Origin: Candidatus Poribacteria bacterium
GTDB taxonomy: Bacteria; Poribacteria; WGA-4E; WGA-3G
Assembly: GCA_028824125.1 (NCBI GenBank)
Contig: JAPPES010000007.1
Span: 56,766 to 120,765, forward strand
Length of the DNA stretch: 64,000 bases
Direction of reading: 5' to 3'
Shown here in pieces: positions 16,770 through 24,774 of the stretch. The notes under the pieces were generated by a model. That model was given only the letters and a program-made list of their open reading frames with translations, made no database searches and was not told where the DNA came from. Position 1 is the stretch's first letter, and the number at the start of each line of letters is the position of its first letter. The translations under genes were made by a program, and so were the position numbers.

Positions 16770-17987
16770 TTACTTTATCCCTTTCGGTGTAGGCAGATTT
16801 ATCTTCTCTTTTTCAAGGATAGCATGCTTCACTGCAGGCAAGAATGGACTTTTTGGACCGATTGCAACCCACCGTTTTGCAGCAAATTCCATAGCGACAG
16901 GTCCTTTTCTTCCACCGATAGCGATTTTATCAGGTTCCTGATCAGCCCTCCAATTCGTATAGGTAAGTGGTTGTCCATTATCCCACTGCCATGATGTTTT
17001 ATTTTCTGGAACGCTCAACCCAATCCAAAAAAACACATTTTGAGAAAAGAGTTCTTTCAACCATTTCTGTTCCGCTTCATCGTTAATTGCGACAAGATAA
17101 GCGTTTTCAGCTGCAGCTTTTGCTTTTGCGTCATCCCAACTTTTGCACCGAATCTTTTTGTAAGCATTGCCGTTAGCCGGATTCACTATCCACACTGCCT
17201 CACGTGCTTTTTTTCTTTCTATATTGTTGAGGACGAAAACGAGATCGTCGTGCCGTTCTCCACCTTTAAGGATAATTTTTTCTGACTGTGCAAACATCCC
17301 TTGATAGGTTACCCTCAAAGTATATTCTCTATGTCCACGGGGATAATATGTTACAAAATAACCTTGATTGTCAGTCCTTACATTTCTTCCTGAACCTCCG
17401 CCACTTCTTCCTGATGGAGAAGGACGAAAAGACTTGATTTTGAGCCATAGCTGTTCATTTGCAATTGGTGTTCCATCTTCTGATAACACGCGTCCGCGAA
17501 TCCGCATTCTCGGTGTTTTTACGTTGACAATCATATTTTGAAGGTCTTCCCCCGGTTCAACAGCAAACGTTAGTTTTCCGTACCAAATTGGAAAATTCTG
17601 TCGAAATGCTGTTGAATAGACAGTGATGTCCCCGATTTCAACGGATATGATTTCATAATCTGAGCCGTGTTCGGGAAACATCGTGAATTGTGATGAAACG
17701 GGGTCTATATTATGGAAAGCGAAACGCCCCTCCGTGTCCGTCCCTACCCGTAACCACGAAGGGAAAGGTGTGCGTTGTTTTAGATCGAGATTTATTCCGA
17801 TGCTAAATTTAACAGGTTTTATAGCAAGTTTTAGATCAGCAACCGGTTTGCCTTCTGCATCTATAACGCGACCAGAAAGACTTGACAGGGTTTTCTGTGC
17901 AGCACTTTCCCATATAGTAGTGAACATAAGTAATAAAGTTATTGCGATAATCGAAGTATGGAATTTTCTAAGAAGTAATCGAGGCAT
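16770..17987 (-). CDS. Secreted protein with regulatory-like modules and C-type-lectin-like domain (Y-type)
   Basis: A 405-aa protein. Signal peptide about residues 10-30 ending near ESAAQ. LSSLSGRVIDAEGKPVADLKL begins a first beta-sandwich and RIRGRVLSEDGTPIANEQL a second, with a Gly/Ser-rich loop (SGRSGGGSG). The C-terminal lectin-like domain contains VWIVNPANGNAYKKI, FFWIGLSVPENKTSWQWDN and LTYTNW. It is closer to the gene at 19323 than to its immediate neighbours. AAGGAGGG within the end of the preceding gene serves as ribosome-binding site, so the array is tightly coupled. Confidence 0.8.
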   Translation of the reverse strand: MPRLLLRKFHTSIIAITLLLMFTTIWESAAQKTLSSLSGRVIDAEGKPVADLKLAIKPVKFSIGINLDLKQRTPFPSWLRVGTDTEGRFAFHNIDPVSSQFTMFPEHGSDYEIISVEIGDITVYSTAFRQNFPIWYGKLTFAVEPGEDLQNMIVNVKTPRMRIRGRVLSEDGTPIANEQLWLKIKSFRPSPSGRSGGGSGRNVRTDNQGYFVTYYPRGHREYTLRVTYQGMFAQSEKIILKGGERHDDLVFVLNNIERKKAREAVWIVNPANGNAYKKIRCKSWDDAKAKAAAENAYLVAINDEAEQKWLKELFSQNVFFWIGLSVPENKTSWQWDNGQPLTYTNWRADQEPDKIAIGGRKGPVAMEFAAKRWVAIGPKSPFLPAVKHAILEKEKINLPTPKGIK

Positions 17988-17990
17988 AAC

Positions 17991-19227
17991 TTAATTTCCC
18001 TCCTTCTCAATGATCGCCATCCGTGGCTTGCCACCACGGAACGAACCTTGTTTATCTGCAGGCAGCCATTTTCCTAATTCGTTTCCCCAATGACGGGAGG
18101 ACATGATGGCGAAGTCTTGTCTTTCTTCTTCATGACGTTCTCTACCATCCTTAAAGCCAAAAAACTTTAGAAAAGCAGGTGTGTCGCTGCGAATACCAAG
18201 TGGATCATCTTCTTGGTCTCCCCAGTTAGTGTATGTGAGTCGTTCTCCGGTATCCCACTTCCACTTACCTTCTTTAAGTATATCGGTCAATCCAATAAGG
18301 ACCGGTACCAAAAACGGCTTCAAGCCATATCTGCTCAGCTTCACTCGTTATCGTAACGAGATGTGCCCCTTCTTTCTCTGCTTGAATTTGTGCCTCAAAT
18401 CTGTCATCGCATTTAATCCCCTTATATGAATGTCCATTTGCTGGATTGATTATCCACATTCCGAGAACATCTAAGACATCTGGTGGTCGATGCCGCTGTT
18501 TTTCAGCTTCTTCAGGTGATGGTTCGGCAAGGTCTTCAAAATTACCATTGAGTGTCAAAACCTGTGTTTCCGGTTGTTTTCCTTCTTCAAAGAGAAAAGG
18601 GGCTAATTCAGCAGAAAGTCCGCGATAGTTAACAGATAGGGCGTATATACCAGGTGAGTATACAGAATGCACAAAGTTTCCTTGTGCATCTGTAGTAAAC
18701 GATCGGTTGGAAGAAAAACCTCTTTCCCAATCCAGAGGCAATCCATCAAGGTTAATCTTGAGCAATGTGTTTGCAAGCGGTTGACCGTCCTTAAAAACGA
18801 TTCTGCCAGGAATTTCGAGTTGATATTCTGTGATGATTTCTACATTCTTTATGTTCGTCCCATGTTTGATTGAAATTACAACTGCGTCTTGCGGATCTGG
18901 ATCATGATAGTATATTGACATTTTTCCAAACTTGATAGCCCGAATTCTGTAAGAAGGATCATATTTATTGTATTGCAATAAAATTAGTTGAACCTGTCTT
19001 GATGGAATTTTGTTGAGAACAAATCGTCCTTCCGAATCAGTTACTGATCTTGACATAGCAATTTCTACAGGAACATCTGCAATTGGCTCGCCATTTGGAT
19101 TGATAACACGACCAGATATTGATGACAGAGGTTCCTGTGCTACGATGTCGCTGATTACAAAGAAAACCATGACAACAAATATTATGAGAAATATAAAACT
19201 TAGATTTGTAAAATGGAAACGAGTCAT
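17991..19227 (-). pseudogene. X-type lectin-domain protein broken by a 5-bp frameshift
   Basis: The same plan as the 484-aa X-type gene: signal peptide, LSSISGRVINPNGEPIADVPV, a second module, then a C-type-lectin-like domain. The frame starting at 19227 (AAGGAG upstream) runs to FGTGPYWIDRYT and stops at 18274. The missing end (IGLTDILKEGKWKWDTGERLTYTNW and onwards) continues in another frame to 17991. Comparing with the sister gene YWLGLT, the sequence needs five extra bases, exactly one more copy of ATTGG, at about 18288-18298. The lectin domain is therefore split, giving a truncated 317-aa product. Confidence 0.8.
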
Positions 19228-19322
19228 AGCGAATATCTCCTTAATATAGTACGCGTTTGAAACTTTCTTATAAAGATTGGCGTATTTTCAACCCATCAAC
19301 TGAGAGAAATTGTGAATACGTT

Positions 19323-20540
19323 TTAAAAATTATTCTTTTCGATAATCGCTTTTTTAACCATTGATGAAAGTGGGTTCTTAGAATCTATTGCCATCCATTT
19401 TTTTGTAGAAAAAATCAATGCGATTGGAACTTTGCCTTCGCTTGTGGATATGTTATCAGGTTTGCCAGAGGGCCCCCAATTCGCATAAGTAAAGAGTTCA
19501 CCACTGTTCCACCGCCATGCTTCGCCTTTTTCTGGAACCTGCAGCCCTATCCAAAAAAACACTCTTTCTGAATATAATGACTCTAACCACTTCTGCTCCG
19601 CTTCGTCGTTAATCGCCACAAGATAGGCGTTTTCATTTTGGGCTTTTGCTTTTGCATCTTCCCAACTATCACACTCAATTCTTCTGTAAGCATGCTGATT
19701 TTCAGGATTCACCGTCCACACGGCTTGCCGTGCTTTTTCTCTATTTAATTTGTGTTTTTCAAAACCTCTGAGTGTTAACTTGAGATTATCTTTACGTTGT
19801 CCTTTTTTCATACGGAACCATCTTGTCTTTGCAGTTTCCCCTTCATACTTTACCGATACCATATATTCTTCCTCATCGTCAGGAGAATATGTTACAAAGT
19901 ATCCTTCGGAATCAGTTTTAACAGATCCTCCTGAGGAGCCACCACCGCCACCACCGCTGAAGAAAAAGAGGAAGGTATCTCGATGTCTATGACGGACTGT
20001 CAGATAAATCACCTTATTGGCAAGGGGCGTGCCATCAGGTAAAACTACGCGTCCACTAATTCGCATCCGTGGCTTCTGCACGTTGACAACCACGTTTTCA
20101 AGATGTTCACCGGGTTCAATAGCAATAGTCGGTTTACCAAACCAAACAGGAAAGTTCGGACGAAATGCCGTTGAATAGACAGTGATGTTTCCGAGTTCAA
20201 GGGATATTATTTCATAGTCGGAACCGTGTTCAGGAAACATCACTACCCTTGATGAAACTGGATTGATGTTCGTTATGGAAAAAATCCCTTTTTTATCGGT
20301 AACTGCATGTGGCCAAGATGCAATAGGCGCGAGAGGTCCTTCTTCATATCCTCTGTTAATTTTAACAGGTTTTATAGCAAGTTTGAGACCAGCGACCGGT
20401 TTACCGTCCGCATCTATAACGCGACCAGAAAGACTTGACAAGGTTTTCTGGGCAGTGACATTCCAAGAGATTGTAAAGGTAAGAACCAGAATGACAACAA
20501 GCATAGCAATTGAAGAGTGTTGGAAATATGAACGTGTCAT
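19323..20540 (-). CDS. Secreted protein with regulatory-like modules and C-type-lectin-like domain (Y-type)
   Basis: A 405-aa protein, first gene of the array. Signal peptide about residues 11-30. LSSLSGRVIDADGKPVAGLKL and RISGRVVLPDGTPLANKVI mark two beta-sandwich modules; a Gly-rich loop (FFSGGGGGGSSGGS) separates strands of the second. The lectin-like domain has VFFWIGLQVPEKGEAWRWNS and LFTYANW. It shares long identical stretches with the gene at 16770 (for example PEHGSDYEIIS), showing a recent two-gene duplication. AAAGGAGA precedes the ATG. Confidence 0.8.
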   Translation of the reverse strand: MTRSYFQHSSIAMLVVILVLTFTISWNVTAQKTLSSLSGRVIDADGKPVAGLKLAIKPVKINRGYEEGPLAPIASWPHAVTDKKGIFSITNINPVSSRVVMFPEHGSDYEIISLELGNITVYSTAFRPNFPVWFGKPTIAIEPGEHLENVVVNVQKPRMRISGRVVLPDGTPLANKVIYLTVRHRHRDTFLFFFSGGGGGGSSGGSVKTDSEGYFVTYSPDDEEEYMVSVKYEGETAKTRWFRMKKGQRKDNLKLTLRGFEKHKLNREKARQAVWTVNPENQHAYRRIECDSWEDAKAKAQNENAYLVAINDEAEQKWLESLYSERVFFWIGLQVPEKGEAWRWNSGELFTYANWGPSGKPDNISTSEGKVPIALIFSTKKWMAIDSKNPLSSMVKKAIIEKNNF

Positions 20541-21018
20541 AACGTATCTCCTTTTTAGCCAATTTTAGTCTAACGTTTGCGGGGAATCAAACATCTGTAT
20601 ATTTCTCAAACATATTAATAAAAAAACTTAAAATATGTGAACATTCCGTCTGGTAGATGCGATTAGAAAACCGCATCTACCAGACCGGATAAATACCGGT
20701 TCGGTTAGGAAACCGAACCATAGGCATCAATTTAAGAAGACAAGCGTTCGTAATCGCGAATTCATTGCCAAACGCGCGTTTGGAATTTGGCACTTCGGAC
20801 ATTCTGTAGGAGCGAGCTTTGCTCGCGACCCTGCGTCCGATGTCGCGAGCAAAGCTCGCTCCTACAAGAAGAAAATCGGGCTTCCAAAGCCCTCCAACAA
20901 GAAAATCAGGCACTAAATTGACACCTATGGTTCGGTTAGGAAACCGAACCTACCATGCTTGGAGAATCGCTAAATTGAACCTACGAATTCTGTATTTCCG
21001 CAACTGCCCTACATAATC
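20541..21018. repeat. Repeat-rich intergenic region with several hairpins
   Basis: No gene is seen. It contains a 14-bp inverted repeat (20648-20685, GTCTGGTAGATGCG), GGTTCGGTT hairpins near 20698-20719 and 20930-20951, and the longer repeat block described separately at 20722-20895. Much of it recurs in the 55.3-55.8 kb region. Confidence 0.7.
20722..20895. repeat. About 170-bp dispersed repeat with 24-bp inverted repeat (copy 1)
   Basis: Begins with GGCATCAATTTAAGAA, contains GAATTCATTGCCAAACGCGC and ends with a perfect inverted repeat at 20806-20865 (24-nt arms from GTAGGAGCGAGC, 12-nt loop). A copy over 90 percent identical by eye is at 55602-55775. No coding potential. Confidence 0.85.
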
Positions 21019-22407
21019 TTATTCTTCAGCAAACTGTGGTCTGCCGAGAGCATCCGTTCTACCTTGGCGCCTATACTGTGGCAGATGTCCATCTGCATCG
21101 GCTAAAATCCGTTCATGTGCAAGTGCAATCCGATCAGCGCCTTGATCTGTAATGTCTTGCTGACATGTTGGATCCCCCTCAAGGTCAAAGAGACGGGTGC
21201 CACTATTGAGATCAACGCTTGAAAAATACCAACTCTTCGCGTCTTTATACCAAACAGAATTGACATAACGACAGGTCAGATATTCACGTGAAGTAAATCC
21301 GCTTTTGCCTTCAACGAGAGGAAGTAGACTCTGCCCCTGAATTTCGCCTGCAGGTTCAACTTGGCTTGCTGCCATAACCGTAGCGGGTACATCAAGGGTA
21401 TAGACAAATTCATCACACGTTGTACCAGCATTCACACCAGAAGGATGTCGAACTAAAAGCGGGATATCCATCGTGCCAGGATACATGAAATTAGCAGGTT
21501 TTCCTGTGGCTTTGTCGGGATTCTCTGCGAAGTTAGTACCGTGATCACTCAAGAAGAGAATCAACGTGTTATCGCGTAGTCCAAGACGATCAATAGTATC
21601 CACTAACCTACCAAACCACGTATCCACAAGCGTGACTAAACCCGCATAATTTGCCTTAACACTCGGAAGGCGTTCTTCAAGTTCTTCATCCTTGAGCGAA
21701 CCGTAAGGTAGATTGAGGCAGATCGGTTCCCGATCTTCTCTGCTACCGTAGAGGTCGTAGTAGTGGATAGGTGCTTCCCATGTTTCGTGTGGTGTGAATC
21801 CGTCAACATATAGATAAAAAGGCGTGTTTTCATGATTATGCTCAACAAATTCAATTGCAGCGCGGAATAAACGCGCGGTGGGCCAGGTTTCCTCCGGGCG
21901 TTCGGGCTGAACGTTCATAATATGAGAACGTATTCTACCTTCATTCCCACGATATCGTTTGACCTGTTTTGGTTCAACATGTGCGCCGCCACGGTATCTG
22001 TCTTCTGCCTGTCCTCGGACAAACTGCCACTGTCTAAATCCGCGCGTAAAGTTCATGCCCGGCACAAAATAGTGTGGCACATCCGCGAAAAAACCTGTGT
22101 GATACCCATTTCGGACGAGAGACTCTGCGATTGCAGGTTCATCCGAAGACATCGGCTGCCAACCGGGCGTATAGACGTTATCCCACGGGACGGGATTATA
22201 AGAACTAAATGGATAAATACGCCTACCTGTATGTAATGTGCGGCGCGTCGGGATTGTTGGCAAGCATTCTGGGTGTGCATTGGTAAATCGGACACCCTCT
22301 TCGGCAAAACGCTGCAAATTTGGCGTCTGAACCCAATCGTTACCGTAAGGGCTTAAATATGCTGTCCGAAGTGTATCTGAAACAACAACTACAATGTTCC
22401 AACTCAT
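21019..22407 (-). CDS. Sulfatase-superfamily hydrolase with Thr at the formylglycine position
   Basis: A 462-aa protein of the alkaline-phosphatase/sulfatase superfamily: NIVVVVSDTLRTAYLSPYG gives the first metal-binding Asp, LFLSDHGTNF the second Asp-His pair, and FYLYVDGFTPHETW the middle histidine. The usual C/S-x-P-x-R motif is TIPTRRTLHTG, so the Cys or Ser converted to formylglycine is replaced by Thr. No signal peptide, so cytoplasmic. GGAGGTAATAT precedes the ATG. It may be a phosphodiesterase-like or other hydrolase rather than a true sulfatase. Confidence 0.85.
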   Translation of the reverse strand: MSWNIVVVVSDTLRTAYLSPYGNDWVQTPNLQRFAEEGVRFTNAHPECLPTIPTRRTLHTGRRIYPFSSYNPVPWDNVYTPGWQPMSSDEPAIAESLVRNGYHTGFFADVPHYFVPGMNFTRGFRQWQFVRGQAEDRYRGGAHVEPKQVKRYRGNEGRIRSHIMNVQPERPEETWPTARLFRAAIEFVEHNHENTPFYLYVDGFTPHETWEAPIHYYDLYGSREDREPICLNLPYGSLKDEELEERLPSVKANYAGLVTLVDTWFGRLVDTIDRLGLRDNTLILFLSDHGTNFAENPDKATGKPANFMYPGTMDIPLLVRHPSGVNAGTTCDEFVYTLDVPATVMAASQVEPAGEIQGQSLLPLVEGKSGFTSREYLTCRYVNSVWYKDAKSWYFSSVDLNSGTRLFDLEGDPTCQQDITDQGADRIALAHERILADADGHLPQYRRQGRTDALGRPQFAEE

Positions 22408-22479
22408 ATATTACCTCCATAAAATTTATGAAATCTTTTTAGTTTAGTTGCAATTTATACAACACTGAATCGTTTAAAA

Positions 22480-22779
22480 CTAAACCGAATAATCAAAAAC
22501 AAGAACATCCTCAACAAGTGGTCGAATGTGTTCGCCTGCTACCTTACGGTGAAAAGGATGCGGCAGATATGCGTCTCGCGCCGCCTCGTCTGTAAATCGC
22601 ACGATAAAACCGTAGGTATATCCCTGACTCTTACCTTCCGGGCTGTTGTTCGTGCCAGCAGTTATGGATTCAATGCCAGGTATTTCATCAGCCATTTGCA
22701 ATAAGGCATCGGGCAAAGCGTCTAATTGCGCTGAGGTGACATCCGGTTTTAACTTGAGTAGGACAATATGCTCAACCAT
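22480..22779 (-). CDS. Dabb-family (stress-responsive alpha/beta barrel) protein
   Basis: A 99-aa single-domain dimeric alpha/beta-barrel protein: MVEHIVLLKLKPD at the start, GFIVRFTDEAARDAYLPHP in the middle with the conserved His-Pro, and VEDVLVFDYSV at the end fit Dabb (Pfam name of the stress-responsive A/B barrel family). AAGGAGAG lies upstream of the ATG. It precedes the sulfatase-like gene on the same strand by 72 nt. Enzymatic role unknown. Confidence 0.88.
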   Translation of the reverse strand: MVEHIVLLKLKPDVTSAQLDALPDALLQMADEIPGIESITAGTNNSPEGKSQGYTYGFIVRFTDEAARDAYLPHPFHRKVAGEHIRPLVEDVLVFDYSV

Positions 22780-22859
22780 ATATACTCTCCTTATTCAGGA
22801 CGGTCGTAAATCACGTCCATCAACAATATATTTCATCAAAAAAGTCATTATTTGAGTTT

Positions 22860-22915
22860 TTTACCCCTAAATCCCTTATCAGTGAGACATTTAAAAAAAT
22901 GCGTAAATCCTGACT
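22860..22915. mobile_element. Partial MITE of the GGACTTACGCATT family
   Basis: CCCCTAAATCCCTTATCAGTGAGAC followed by ATGCGTAAATCCTGA matches the right half of the element at 63711-63840. The left half is absent. It abuts the composite element that begins at 22921. Confidence 0.55.
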
Positions 22916-22920
22916 ATGAT

Positions 22921-23195
22921 TAACCTAAATTGCCACATAGTAGCACAATCTGTATGAAGATTAAAAAATAAATTGGGTAATTTAGCGAGGTTAGGAAACC
23001 TCGCCAGCAGAGATGTACACCTGCTGCTGGCGAGGTTTCCTAACCTTGCCAATTACCGAAATATTTATTTAAACTTCATTTAGATTGTGCCTGTGAAGAC
23101 ACAAACTAAATTGCTACGGAATTTTGCGAAAATGGATCATTCTATAAAAAACGGTGTTTGCAGGTCTAAAATCTTATAGGTAGCAATTTGAGTTA
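22921..23195. mobile_element. Composite inverted-repeat element (copy 1)
   Basis: About 275 bp with terminal inverted repeats TAACCTAAATTGCCAC and TAGGTAGCAATTTGAGTTA. Inside it lies a long palindromic core (about 22965-23075) of GGGTAATTTAGCGAGGTTAGG type with a CAGCAGAGATGTACACCTGC centre. The copy at 57741-58024 is organised the same way but inverted. No ORF. Confidence 0.8.
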
Positions 23196-23204
23196 TATTA
23201 AAAG

Positions 23205-24254
23205 TTATTCACGCGGTAAAGAAACTGTATTTGGTACAACAATTTCACCAGCAATAATTTTTGCTTTCAGCGATTCAACAGTTGTGATGTTTTCATCTGA
23301 AAGCAGCGGTTGATTGTGTTCATCAACAGCATAGCTGACACCGCCATCTGCTATACCAAAGTAACGGATACCTGCCATAAAATTATCCTCAACGGTTTCT
23401 TGGATGATACGCAGCACAGAAGCCGAAATCTCTTTTGTCATACTTGTCAAAACAAGTCCTGGGGCGAGATGGTTCCCATTGGAATCAACCCAAATGATGA
23501 ATTTTTGTTGTTCCTGTGCTGCTTCAAGCACGCCTTGACCGGATCCGCCAGCAGCGACGTAAATAACATCTACTCCACTTTCATATTGTGCTAACGCCAG
23601 TTCTTTCGCTTTTTCAGGTTGGCCAAAACCCGTAGCATCTTTGCTGATGTATTCAACGGTAACTTCCGCATCTGGATTGATAGTATAAATCCCAGCAACG
23701 TAGCCTGCTTCAAATTCTTGTAATAACGGGACATCCGCACCACCGATATAGCCGATTTTGCCACTCTCCGATTTTAAAGCTGCAATTGCACCGACCAAAA
23801 ATGATCCTTCGTTAGATTTATAGTTCACAGAAGCCACATTTGGAATATCAAGCACAACATCAAAAATAGCAAAATTGACATCAGGAAATTCTGGTGCAAC
23901 GCGAGCAAGCACGTCTCCCATCTGATAACCTGCTGTTAAAACGAGTTCTGAGTTCTGTGCGGCGTTTCTGATGAGCATCTCTGTCGCAATGGGATCGTTT
24001 TCCATACCGTTGACTTCAGTTAGCATAATTCCAAGTTCCTCCTGAGCAGTCCTTACACCGATATGGAAGGCAGTACAATAAGCCGCAGAACCGACACAAT
24101 CGCTTGGATATATCATTGTAACACGGATTGATTCTGTATCCATTTCGCTTGGTGGTTCAGTAGGTATTACGTCCTGAATTCTTTCGCACCCACAAATTAA
24201 TAACAATCCTATTCCCATTAGAATCAAATTTCTTAAGACACGGGTTCTTTTCAT
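23205..24254 (-). CDS. BMP/PnrA-family substrate-binding lipoprotein
   Basis: A 349-aa lipoprotein: hydrophobic segment then lipobox LLICGC (Cys about residue 22). The body matches basic membrane protein/PnrA-type periplasmic binding proteins: GYQMGDVLARVAPEFPDVNFAIFD, VGAIAALKSESGKIGYIGG, VIYVAAGGSGQGVLEAA and IIWVDSNG. Such proteins deliver nucleosides to an ABC importer. No permease or ATPase gene is adjacent, so its transporter must be elsewhere. GGAGAGAAT precedes the ATG. Confidence 0.9.
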   Translation of the reverse strand: MKRTRVLRNLILMGIGLLLICGCERIQDVIPTEPPSEMDTESIRVTMIYPSDCVGSAAYCTAFHIGVRTAQEELGIMLTEVNGMENDPIATEMLIRNAAQNSELVLTAGYQMGDVLARVAPEFPDVNFAIFDVVLDIPNVASVNYKSNEGSFLVGAIAALKSESGKIGYIGGADVPLLQEFEAGYVAGIYTINPDAEVTVEYISKDATGFGQPEKAKELALAQYESGVDVIYVAAGGSGQGVLEAAQEQQKFIIWVDSNGNHLAPGLVLTSMTKEISASVLRIIQETVEDNFMAGIRYFGIADGGVSYAVDEHNQPLLSDENITTVESLKAKIIAGEIVVPNTVSLPRE

Positions 24255-24322
24255 ATTCTCTCCTTATGTTTAGATTTAAAACATCTAACAGTCGATACTT
24301 TTAGTAACTGTCACATTTGGTT

Positions 24323-24772
24323 TTATAGAAAACATTGCTTACATACCTGGTATGGATCTGAGGTGTACACGCGATAAATAACCTGTCCCGAAAAATCAAA
24401 CATATCTTTCATTCTATCATAAACAATCGGGTTTGATACACGTTGTAAAGCAGAATGGTGTGTCACCCATTCGGTTTGCAGACTCTCGTCGCTCGTTGTC
24501 AATTCACCACGGACGTAATCTGCTAAGAAGCCAAATGCTAATTTTGTAGGCGTTTTGATATTTGAGTAGACACCAACCAATGATCCAATTGATGCAGTAA
24601 CTCCCGACTCTTCTTTAATTTCACGTTGCAATGCTTCAATAAGGTTTTCACCTTCTTCGACTTGACCACCCGGAAACTCCCAGCCGCGGCGTGGACCGCG
24701 TATGAGCAGGACCTTTCCATCTGGATGACTTATCATTCCAGAGACAGCAACAATATGTTTTGGATGACTCAT
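24323..24772 (-). CDS. Nudix hydrolase
   Basis: A 149-aa protein with a complete Nudix box GGQVEEGENLIEALQREIKEESGV (about residues 34-57, GX5EX7REUXEEXGU). Hydrolyses nucleoside diphosphate derivatives or similar pyrophosphates; substrate not predictable. The ATG is two bases past the stop of the gamma-glutamyltransferase gene on the same strand, so the two are translationally coupled. Confidence 0.9.
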   Translation of the reverse strand: MSHPKHIVAVSGMISHPDGKVLLIRGPRRGWEFPGGQVEEGENLIEALQREIKEESGVTASIGSLVGVYSNIKTPTKLAFGFLADYVRGELTTSDESLQTEWVTHHSALQRVSNPIVYDRMKDMFDFSGQVIYRVYTSDPYQVCKQCFL

Positions 24773-24774
24773 CT

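Noticed and set aside
20541..21018. Small ORFs in the repeat region upstream of the lectin-protein array
   Set aside because: They consist of hairpin repeats found elsewhere in non-coding DNA and lack start signals.
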